DNA of 5,233 bases, taken from NCBI GenBank assembly GCA_945494195.1, contig CALYVJ010000158.1:1-5233 (forward strand). Reading direction: 5' to 3'. Source of the stretch: an uncultured Selenomonas sp. (lineage in GTDB: Bacteria; Bacillota; Negativicutes; Selenomonadales; Selenomonadaceae). Under the pieces are notes generated by a model that saw only the letters and a list, made by a program, of their open reading frames with translations, had not been told where the DNA came from and did no database searches. The position numbers and the translations under genes are program-made. This document shows, one piece after another, positions 1 to 5,166 of this stretch. The first letter of the stretch is position 1. Each line of letters begins with the position of its first letter.

Positions 1-16
1 AGCCTACCAAATAAAA

Positions 17-36
17 AACGTACTAGGAACGTACTA
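17..36. repeat. Short direct repeat AACGTACTA x2
   Basis: AACGTACTA occurs at 17-25 and again at 28-36, so the copies sit 11 bp apart, about one helical turn. Two related GTAC-centred sites follow at 65-68 (CGTACCA) and 84-87 (TGTACTT), giving four GTAC tetramers in about 70 bp upstream of the promoter. Helical phasing is typical of sites bound by a protein on one face of DNA, but no regulator can be named and the repeat is short enough to be chance in AT-rich DNA. Confidence 0.4.
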
Positions 37-95
37 AATATTTTTAAAACATCTCATTTCGCGCGTACCACAATATATTATATGTACTTTTTAAC

Positions 96-118
96 AGTGT
101 ATTGCAAGGCAATACACT
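96..118. promoter_or_regulatory. Palindromic candidate operator over the ruvA promoter
   Basis: AGTGTATTGC (96-105) and its exact reverse complement GCAATACACT (109-118) flank a 3-bp centre (AAG). The palindrome contains the predicted -35 hexamer (102-107) and part of the spacer, so a bound protein would block RNA polymerase. It has no T-run after it, so a terminator is unlikely. It does not match the Gram-positive LexA box (CGAAC-N4-GTTCG). Its outer ends, AGTGTA...TACACT with 11 bp between, recall the AGTGTA-N13-TACACT site described for the GntR-family regulator YtrA of Bacillus, though the spacing differs by 2 bp. The operator role is inferred; the palindrome is directly visible. Confidence 0.6.
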
Positions 119-131
119 ATTGCGGTATACT
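102..131 (+). promoter_or_regulatory. Predicted sigma70-type promoter of the ruvA operon
   Basis: TTGCAA at 102-107 and TATACT at 126-131 are separated by 18 bp and resemble the housekeeping -35 and -10 consensus hexamers. Transcription would begin near 138, giving a leader of about 35 nt before the ruvA ATG. It is the best promoter seen upstream of the first gene, and the four genes downstream have gaps too small for obvious promoters of their own. The -35 lies inside the palindrome at 96-118. Confidence 0.6.
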
Positions 132-157
132 AATAAGGTTACAAGTTTTCTTTTATT

Positions 158-163
158 GGAGTG
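158..163 (+). promoter_or_regulatory. Ribosome binding site of ruvA
   Basis: GGAGTG lies 9 nt before the ATG at 173. It decides the start, because the GTG at 161 is itself part of this Shine-Dalgarno sequence and has none of its own at a proper distance. Confidence 0.7.
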
Positions 164-172
164 AACCTTTCG

Positions 173-772
173 ATGATTGGATTTTTGCGGGGGCAGGTGG
201 CGGCGCTCAAGGCTGACTATTGTTTGCTCGATGTGAATGGCGTAGGGTATCGAGTCTTTGTGGCTGGGTCTACGCGGAATAAGTTGCGGTTAAACGAAGA
301 GACGCAGCTTTTTACCTATATGAATGTCTATCAGGATGGCTTTACGCTTTATGGGTTTGCCAGTGAGGATGAGTACGATATTTTCCAGCTGCTGATTGGC
401 GTGTCGGGCATTGGCCCGAAGGTGGCACTGGGGATTCTGTCGTCGATTACGGTGGAGGGCCTTTGCAAGGCAATCCAGAATAAGCAGGCTACGGTGCTGA
501 CGAAGCTGCCAGGTATCGGCAAGAAGTCGGCAGAGCGCTTGATTCTGGAGCTTAAAGATAAGGTCGGCTTTGCCACCAGTGATGCAGAGGAAATCTTGTC
601 GCTGGATATGGAGGGGCCTGTTGGCGATGATATCATCAGCGAGGCGCAGGCGGCACTTATGGCGCTGGGGTATAGCCAGGCAGAGATTGCGCCGGTTCTG
701 AAAAGAGCGACGAAGTGCAAGACGACGGAGGAAATCATCAAACTGGCACTCAAGCAGCTGAATAAATTCTAA
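173..772 (+). CDS. ruvA: Holliday junction branch migration protein RuvA
   Basis: RuvA binds four-way DNA junctions as a tetramer and loads the RuvB motor on opposite arms for branch migration in recombinational repair. The 199-residue product is the usual family length. It begins with the hallmark MIGFLRG and an OB-fold domain (1-62). Two helix-hairpin-helix motifs follow, GVSGIGPKVA near 76-85 and LPGIGKKSAE near 111-120. Domain III, which contacts RuvB, is at about 150-199 (QAALMALGYSQAEI). The ATG at 173 is chosen over the in-frame GTG at 161 because it matches the family N-terminus and has GGAGTG 9 nt upstream. The acidic pin that lies at the junction centre is Glu55-Asp56 in E. coli but reads Gln54-Asp55 here (YQDGFTLYGF), so one acidic residue is lost. 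First gene after the promoter; ruvB follows after 15 bp. Confidence 0.97.
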   Translation: MIGFLRGQVAALKADYCLLDVNGVGYRVFVAGSTRNKLRLNEETQLFTYMNVYQDGFTLYGFASEDEYDIFQLLIGVSGIGPKVALGILSSITVEGLCKAIQNKQATVLTKLPGIGKKSAERLILELKDKVGFATSDAEEILSLDMEGPVGDDIISEAQAALMALGYSQAEIAPVLKRATKCKTTEEIIKLALKQLNKF

Positions 773-780
773 AAGGGGGG
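773..780 (+). promoter_or_regulatory. Ribosome binding site of ruvB (supports TTG start)
   Basis: The purine run AAGGGGGG begins directly after the ruvA TAA and ends 7 nt before TTG at 788. The next candidate, ATG at 812, has only a weak GAAGAAG upstream at a longer distance, so the TTG is preferred. Confidence 0.65.
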
Positions 781-787
781 CTGAGGC

Positions 788-1816
788 TTGGCAGAAGAAG
801 ATTTTTATAATATGGATATTGACGATGGCCGCATCGTGGCGATGGATGAACAGCGTGCCGATAATTGGCAGTACAGCCTCCGCCCGCGTAAGCTGAGTGA
901 GTATATCGGCCAGGACAAGGCCAAGAAGAACCTCGATATCTTCATCAAGGCGGCGATGAACCGCGGTGATGCACTCGATCATGTGCTGTTATACGGCCCA
1001 CCGGGCCTTGGCAAGACAACGCTTGCGGGCATCATCGCCAATGAGATGGGCGTGAATTTCCGCCAGACGTCGGGGCCGGCAATCGAGCGGCAGGGCGATT
1101 TGGCGGCGCTTTTGACGAATCTGCAGGAGCACGATGTGCTCTTTATCGATGAGATCCACCGCTTGTCGCGCAGTGTCGAGGAGGTTCTCTATTCGGCGAT
1201 GGAGGATTTCGCGCTCGATATCATCATCGGCAAGGGGCCAAGTGCCCGCTCGATTCGTCTCGACATTGCGCCGTTCACGCTGATCGGTGCGACGACGAAG
1301 GCGGGGTCACTGGCGGCTCCGCTGCGTGATCGCTTTGGCATCATTTCGCGGCTCGAATATTATACGCCCGAGGCACTCGTAAACATCATCAAGCGCGCGG
1401 CGGAGATCTTGGAAATCCCCATCGAGGAGCGCGGTGCCTTGGAGATTGCGCGCCGTTCGCGCGGGACGCCGCGTATCGCCAACCGCCTGCTGAAACGCGT
1501 GCGCGATGTGGCGCAGTACGAGGGGCAGGATGTCATCACGGACGAGCTGGCGGATAAGGCTTTGTCGCTGCTCGAAGTCGATAAGGCTGGCCTTGACCAT
1601 ACGGACCGGCGCATGCTGTCGACGATGATCAAGAAATTTGGCGGCGGTCCGGTGGGGCTTGATACGTTGGCAGCGGCTATCAGCGAGAGCACGGATACGA
1701 TTGAGGATGTCTATGAGCCGTTCCTTATCCAGCTCGGCTTTGTCAACCGTACGCCGCGGGGTCGCGTGGTCACGCGGGCTGGCTATGAGCATATGGGCAT
1801 AGCCTATCCGGAATAA
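788..1816 (+). CDS. ruvB: Holliday junction branch migration DNA helicase RuvB
   Basis: RuvB is the hexameric AAA+ ATPase that pumps duplex DNA through the RuvA-bound Holliday junction. The 342-residue product has the full family layout. It shows Walker A GPPGLGKT (70-77), Walker B LFIDEIH (118-124) and sensor 1 [11 protein letters not shown] (165-175). The arginine-finger segment PLRDRFGI is at about 178-185, and sensor 2 [10 protein letters not shown] is at 226-235. A C-terminal winged-helix DNA-binding domain (about 265-335) carries [11 protein letters not shown] and RTPRGR. No key residue is missing. The start is TTG, chosen for the strong upstream Shine-Dalgarno; ATG 812 would remove only eight poorly conserved residues. 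It lies 15 bp after ruvA and 12 bp before queH, so co-transcription is expected. The TTG start may lower RuvB translation relative to RuvA (inference). Confidence 0.98.
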   Translation: MAEEDFYNMDIDDGRIVAMDEQRADNWQYSLRPRKLSEYIGQDKAKKNLDIFIKAAMNRGDALDHVLLYGPPGLGKTTLAGIIANEMGVNFRQTSGPAIERQGDLAALLTNLQEHDVLFIDEIHRLSRSVEEVLYSAMEDFALDIIIGKGPSARSIRLDIAPFTLIGATTKAGSLAAPLRDRFGIISRLEYYTPEALVNIIKRAAEILEIPIEERGALEIARRSRGTPRIANRLLKRVRDVAQYEGQDVITDELADKALSLLEVDKAGLDHTDRRMLSTMIKKFGGGPVGLDTLAAAISESTDTIEDVYEPFLIQLGFVNRTPRGRVVTRAGYEHMGIAYPE

Positions 1817-1828
1817 GGGAGAGAAACG

Positions 1829-2461
1829 ATGAAACTGCTTTTACATATGTGCTGTGGGCCCTGTTCGTGCTATCCGGTCAAGAAACTGCGCGAAGATGGC
1901 ATCGAGCCGGTGGGGTATTTCTTCAATCCGAATATCCATCCCTATACGGAGTGGGATAACCGGCTCAAGACAGCTAAGGAATTTGCCGAGAAGGTCAAGA
2001 TGGAATTCCATGCCGATGAGAACTATCGGCTGCGGGACTTCTTGAAAAAGGCGCTGCCAGCAGAGGCGCTGCCCAATGGCCGCTGCACGATGTGCTACAC
2101 CTGGCGGCTCGAGGAGGCGGCACGCTTTGCGGCGGAAAATGGCTTTGATGCGTTTACGTCGACGCTTTTTTACAGTATCTACCAGCAGCATGACCTGATG
2201 AAGCGCACGGCGGAGCGTTTTGCTGCGCAGTATGGTGTGCAGTTCTATTATGAGGATTTCCGCCCGGGTTGGCAGGAGGGCATCGACATCAGCCATGAGC
2301 TGGAACTTTACCGACAGCCCTACTGCGGCTGCATCTTCAGCGAAGAGGAGCGTTACAGCAAGGCGATCCGCAAGCAGCGGCGCAAGGAGAACAAGGCTAA
2401 GAAAAGGGCCCGGCTTGAGGCAGAAGCTCGCAAGGAAAAGGAGCAGGAAAATGAGAATTAA
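1829..2461 (+). CDS. queH: Epoxyqueuosine reductase QueH (DUF208 family)
   Basis: QueH reduces epoxyqueuosine to queuosine at position 34 of tRNAs with GUN anticodons. It is the iron-sulfur, cobalamin-independent replacement for QueG. The 210-residue product starts with the family signature LLLHMCCGPCSCY. Conserved cysteine groups are Cys8, Cys9, Cys12 and Cys14, then CTMC (Cys86, Cys89), then YCGC (Cys166, Cys168), as expected for an Fe-S enzyme. FNPNIHP (32-38) and STLFYSIYQQHD (111-122) are also typical. The start ATG has GGAG 7 nt upstream. Residues from about 176 on form a very charged Lys/Arg/Glu tail of about 35 residues without conserved motifs. Its purine-rich coding sequence also supplies the ribosome binding site of the next gene, which it overlaps by 11 bp. 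queA, the preceding pathway step, is two genes downstream. Confidence 0.95.
   Translation: MKLLLHMCCGPCSCYPVKKLREDGIEPVGYFFNPNIHPYTEWDNRLKTAKEFAEKVKMEFHADENYRLRDFLKKALPAEALPNGRCTMCYTWRLEEAARFAAENGFDAFTSTLFYSIYQQHDLMKRTAERFAAQYGVQFYYEDFRPGWQEGIDISHELELYRQPYCGCIFSEEERYSKAIRKQRRKENKAKKRARLEAEARKEKEQENEN
2438..2443 (+). promoter_or_regulatory. Ribosome binding site of the spoIID-like gene, inside queH
   Basis: AAGGAG lies 7 nt before ATG 2451, within the codons for the charged QueH tail. It fixes the start of the downstream gene, whose open frame extends far upstream inside queH. Confidence 0.75.
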
Positions 2462-3650
2462 CGATACGTTTCTTCGCTATTTGTTTCGTCAATTTTTGCT
2501 TATACTACTGGCTGTTTTTTTGCTTGGCGGTTTTATACCGGTAGCTGAAGCTGCTTGGCAGCCGGAATTGTTGGTGGGACTGCAAAAGGGGGCAACGTCG
2601 GTACAGCTTTCTTCCGATTCGGCTATCGTTATCCGCGATGTTACCTCGGGGAAAATACTGGCGAGAAAATCGGCAGGGGCGAGTTTGCCTGTTACCTTGA
2701 ATCAGGGAGCTTTCCTAGTGGCTGGCATAAAGCTGACAGCTGGTACGGCGGGAATTGATTTTATTGTCGAGGATGAACGCCAGCTGGCCGCGCAAATCAG
2801 CCGCATTGATGGCAAGGCTTACCGCGGAGCTGTGCGCCTGTTGCCGGTGGGAAATGGCTTTACCATCATCAACCGCGTGACTACTGAGGAGTATTTAAAG
2901 GGCGTAGTGCCGGAGGAGATGCCGCCGGAGTGGAATATGGAGGCCGTCAAAGCACAGGCTATTGCCGCTCGGTGCTTTGCCCTCAGCCATCGGAAACGTC
3001 ATAGCAAGGATGGGTATGATCTTTGTGCGACGACCCATTGCCAGCAGTATCAAGGCGTCCGGGCTGAGCGGGCCCGCAGCTCCGCGGCCATCAAGGAAAC
3101 CCATGGTGAAGTACTTATCTTTGCGGGTAGGCCTATTGAGGCCCTTTTCCATACGGATTCCGGTGGCATGACGGAAAATAGTGAAGACGTATGGGGAAGC
3201 AGGATTCCCTATTTGCGGTCAGCAAAGGAATTGCATGCTCAGTCCTATCCTTGGGATAAGAATATTTCTGCCGAACAGTTTACGGCAGTTTTGGCCAAGC
3301 ACGGCAAGAATATCGGTACGTTAAAATCCTTGGTTCTGCCCCCCATTTCCTTTGGCAAGACAGTGGCGGGCAGAACGTCAGCTGGACGTGCCGCCCAGGT
3401 GCGTTTTACCGGCACTAAGGGTACTGCGGTGGTCAGCGGCAATGACCTTCGGAGTTGGCTTGGCCTCAAGAGTACCCTGTTTGAAATGACGTATAAGGGC
3501 AATGTAGTGATGATTCATGGCTATGGCTGGGGGCATGGCTTAGGCCTTTCCCAGTGGGGAGCCAAAGCGCTGGGAGATGGGGAGGGCTATAAGTATCCGG
3601 CGAGTCTTGGTCATTATTATCAAGGTACCGACTTAAAAAATTTGTATTAA
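2451..3650 (+). CDS. Secreted SpoIID/LytB-domain peptidoglycan hydrolase
   Basis: SpoIID-family proteins are lytic transglycosylases that cleave peptidoglycan glycan strands. In spore formers SpoIID acts in engulfment, and relatives occur in non-sporulating bacteria. The 399-residue product has an N-terminal signal peptide or anchor: basic start, hydrophobic stretch at 15-30 (FLLILLAVFLLGGF), likely cut after AEA at 32-34. The SpoIID domain follows. GVVPEEMPPEW (151-161) holds the expected catalytic Glu, probably Glu156. YDLCATTHCQQY (189-200) has Cys192 and Cys197, matching the paired cysteines that bind zinc in Clostridioides difficile SpoIID. FHTDSGGMTENSEDVWG is at 233-249 and GYGWGHGLGLSQWGA at 357-371. 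ATG 2451 is chosen because it gives the signal peptide and has AAGGAG 7 nt upstream; longer in-frame starts lie inside queH. It overlaps queH by 11 bp, suggesting translational coupling. The cellular role, sporulation or vegetative wall remodelling, cannot be told from this window. Confidence 0.92.
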   Translation: MRINDTFLRYLFRQFLLILLAVFLLGGFIPVAEAAWQPELLVGLQKGATSVQLSSDSAIVIRDVTSGKILARKSAGASLPVTLNQGAFLVAGIKLTAGTAGIDFIVEDERQLAAQISRIDGKAYRGAVRLLPVGNGFTIINRVTTEEYLKGVVPEEMPPEWNMEAVKAQAIAARCFALSHRKRHSKDGYDLCATTHCQQYQGVRAERARSSAAIKETHGEVLIFAGRPIEALFHTDSGGMTENSEDVWGSRIPYLRSAKELHAQSYPWDKNISAEQFTAVLAKHGKNIGTLKSLVLPPISFGKTVAGRTSAGRAAQVRFTGTKGTAVVSGNDLRSWLGLKSTLFEMTYKGNVVMIHGYGWGHGLGLSQWGAKALGDGEGYKYPASLGHYYQGTDLKNLY

Positions 3651-3672
3651 GATAGATTGAAGGAAAAAGGTT

Positions 3673-4659
3673 ATGTTATTACTTTCAGATTTTGATTATG
3701 ATTTACCAGAAGAGCGCATTGCGCAGGTTCCTATCGAGCCTCGCAATGCTTCTCGGCTGATGGTGCTGGATCCGGTGGAAAAGACCATCGATCACCGTCA
3801 TTTTTATGACCTCAAGGAATATCTTGAGCCGGGGGATACGCTGATCTTTAACGATACCCGCGTTATGCCGGCCCGCCTTATCGGTCATCGTGACCAGACG
3901 GGCGGCAAGGTCGAGGTATTCCTGCTGCGCCGTCTCGACGCCACGCATTGGGAGACGCTGGTAAAGCCGGGCAAAAAGGCCAAGCCGGGCAATGTCATCA
4001 ATTTCAGTGACGAGCTTTCGTGCACCGTTACGGATCATACGGATTTTGGCGGCCGAATCGTCGAATTCAAATTCGATGGCGTATTCGAGGAAATCCTAGA
4101 CCGTCTCGGTGAGACGCCGCTGCCGCCGTATATCCATGAGAAACTCGAGGATAAGGAGCGCTATCAGACGGTCTACAACCGGGAGGAAGGTTCGGCCGCT
4201 GCGCCGACGGCTGGCCTGCACTTCACCAAGGAGCAGATGCAGGAGCTCAAGGATATGGGCGTAAATCTCGGCTTTGTCACGCTGCATGTGGGCCTTGGTA
4301 CGTTCCGTCCGGTAAACTGCGAGGACATCCAGAAGCATGATATGCATAAGGAGTTTTACCGCATCTCGGATGAGACGGCCAAGCTCATCATGGATACGAA
4401 AAAGGCTGGCCACCGCGTCATCGCGGTGGGCACCACGAGCATCCGCACGCTGGAATCTGCGGCAGACGGCAAAAATGAAATCAGCGGCAAGAGCGGTTGG
4501 ACTCAGATTTTCATCTATCCGGGCTATGATTTCAAGATCATCGATGGCATCGTGACGAATTTCCATCTGCCGAAATCCACGCTGATCATGCTCATCAGCG
4601 CCTTCGGCGGCCGCAAGTTCATCCTCGATGCCTATAAGAAGGCCGTGGAGATGAAATAG
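3673..4659 (+). CDS. queA: tRNA preQ1(34) S-adenosylmethionine ribosyltransferase-isomerase QueA, C-terminus cut by TAG
   Basis: QueA transfers and isomerises the ribosyl part of S-adenosylmethionine onto preQ1 in tRNA, giving epoxyqueuosine, the substrate of QueH. The frame encodes 328 residues. Family motifs include FDYDLPEERIAQVP (7-20), FNDTRVMPARL (59-69), GETPLPPYIH (146-155), SAAAPTAGLHFT (174-185), HVGLGTFRPV (205-214), GTTSIRTLES (253-262) and TNFHLPKSTLIMLISAFGG (295-313). ATG 3673 has AAGGA 8 nt upstream and lies 22 bp after the spoIID-like gene. The frame ends at TAG 4657-4659 right after AVEMK, where E. coli QueA continues AVAEKYRFFSYGDAMF. The next codons in this window, in frame, encode RFFSFGDAMFL, so the stop replaces the conserved Tyr by a single-base change. 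The intact protein would have 360 residues and end at 4755, close to the E. coli length of 356. Gene identity is very sure; whether the product is active is open. Confidence 0.95.
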   Translation: MLLLSDFDYDLPEERIAQVPIEPRNASRLMVLDPVEKTIDHRHFYDLKEYLEPGDTLIFNDTRVMPARLIGHRDQTGGKVEVFLLRRLDATHWETLVKPGKKAKPGNVINFSDELSCTVTDHTDFGGRIVEFKFDGVFEEILDRLGETPLPPYIHEKLEDKERYQTVYNREEGSAAAPTAGLHFTKEQMQELKDMGVNLGFVTLHVGLGTFRPVNCEDIQKHDMHKEFYRISDETAKLIMDTKKAGHRVIAVGTTSIRTLESAADGKNEISGKSGWTQIFIYPGYDFKIIDGIVTNFHLPKSTLIMLISAFGGRKFILDAYKKAVEMK

Positions 4660-4755
4660 CGGTTCTTCAGCTTTGGCGATGCCATGTTCCTGCGAGTACA
4701 GCAGCCAAAAGAAGAAAGAGACAAAGAGCTCTTCGAGCTTGAAGCCAGCCATTAA
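4660..4755 (+). pseudogene. queA: Stranded C-terminal segment of queA, in frame after TAG
   Basis: Directly after the TAG at 4657-4659 the same frame continues for 31 codons to TAA at 4753-4755. It begins RFFSFGDAMFLR, the conserved end of QueA (YRFFSYGDAMF in E. coli), followed by a charged, variable tail (EERDKELFELEASH). It has no start codon or ribosome binding site that would express it alone, so it is the missing end of queA rather than a gene. The terminator begins 28 bp after this TAA, a usual distance, which supports 4755 as the ancestral gene end. Confidence 0.9.
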
Positions 4756-4783
4756 CAGAATACGGCAGAGGAATAATCCATAT

Positions 4784-4827
4784 ATACACAAAGCCCCTGG
4801 TATTTGGCCAAGGGCTTTGTGTATTTT
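4784..4827 (+). terminator. Rho-independent terminator of the ruvA-queA operon
   Basis: ATACACAAAGCCC (4784-4796) pairs perfectly over 13 bp with GGGCTTTGTGTAT (4812-4824). After one C-A mismatch three more inner pairs can form, leaving a loop of about 7 nt. A short T-run (TTTT, 4824-4827) follows. The stem is strong and the U-tract is short. It closes the unit after queA. Confidence 0.85.
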
Positions 4828-4837
4828 CCATGAAGTG

Positions 4838-5151
4838 ATGTATGGACTGATCCATGCGGTTGAAGCACTGGCCAAAGGGGAGGATTATTATTATCGGATA
4901 TCTTTAGGGATATGTAATCTTTAGGGATATATAATATGAAAGAAGGCCGTGATTGGAGCAAAATCCTATTATATGGCATTTTGAATGTTGAGGATGAATT
5001 GAAAAAATATCCCTAAGCGCTGAAAAGACTTTCAATCGAACAGAGAAATTACCTGATGGGTATCCTAAGAGAGATAAAGGCTGAATATGAGCTAATCTTT
5101 GGCGAAAGGATTGCCTGGATACTTAGAGAAGCAAATGGCGAAGATTTTTAG
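4838..5151 (+). pseudogene. Decayed small gene with duplication frameshift and nonsense codon
   Basis: No family was recognised. ATG 4838 opens a 28-codon frame (MYGLIHAVEALAKGEDYYYR...) that ends at TAG 4922-4924 inside a 17-bp tandem repeat. ATG 4936 opens a 26-codon frame in another register (MKEGRDWSKILLYGILNVED...), ending at TAA 5014-5016. After that TAA the same register runs 44 more codons (ALKRLSIEQRNYLMGILREI...) to TAG 5149-5151. Removing one 17-bp repeat unit puts the first two pieces in one register (...RISLGIYNMKEGRDW...). The whole then reads as about 98 codons with a single internal TAA. The reconstructed product is charged and helix-like, with no signal peptide or membrane segment. 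The Shine-Dalgarno before 4838 is weak (GAAGTG, touching the ATG), so the true start is uncertain. The alternative is two or three unrelated tiny genes. Confidence 0.5.
4900..4933. repeat. 17-bp tandem duplication
   Basis: Units at 4900-4916 (ATCTTTAGGGATATGTA) and 4917-4933 (ATCTTTAGGGATATATA) adjoin exactly and differ at one base (G4914 versus A4931). Seventeen is not a multiple of three, so the duplication shifts any frame through it. The 10-bp core TTAGGGATAT also occurs inverted, as ATATCCCTAA at 5007-5016, where it contains the TAA that interrupts the same region. Confidence 0.9.
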
Positions 5152-5166
5152 AAAGAGCTGGTGAAT

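Noticed and set aside
96..131. Palindrome at 96-118 as a terminator of an upstream gene
   Set aside because: No T-run follows on the + strand, the loop is only 3 nt, and it coincides with a good promoter.
1..213. Frame 1 is open from the window edge across the promoter region
   Set aside because: The translation has unusual composition (many Tyr, Ile, Cys), crosses the promoter and palindrome, and enters ruvA out of frame. It looks like chance openness of AT-rich DNA.
161..772. Longer ruvA start at GTG 161 (203 residues)
   Set aside because: The GTG lies inside the Shine-Dalgarno sequence of ATG 173, and RuvA proteins start MIGxLxG.
290..982. Long reverse-strand frame opposite ruvA and ruvB
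   Set aside because: It lies opposite strongly conserved genes, shows no known motifs and arises from codon bias of the sense strand.
2220..3650. 476-residue version of the SpoIID-like protein starting inside queH
   Set aside because: The first 77 residues are a shifted-frame reading of queH; the signal peptide and AAGGAG place the start at 2451.
4657..4659. Genome-wide reassignment of TAG to an amino acid, or a pyrrolysine site
   Set aside because: A single TAG at a Tyr position is better explained by one point change. The decayed downstream frame is interrupted by TAA instead, and no pyl genes or suppressor tRNA are visible here.
4784..4827. Hairpin as a small RNA gene or repeat element
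   Set aside because: Its place after queA, the strong stem and the T-run fit a simple terminator.
4096..4875. 259-codon reverse-strand frame opposite the queA end and terminator
   Set aside because: It is antisense to conserved QueA codons, crosses the terminator hairpin, and has no recognisable domain.
4673..4924. 83-codon forward frame from TTG 4673
   Set aside because: It begins in a shifted frame over the queA tail and runs through the terminator stem. Only its last part, from ATG 4838, may be coding.
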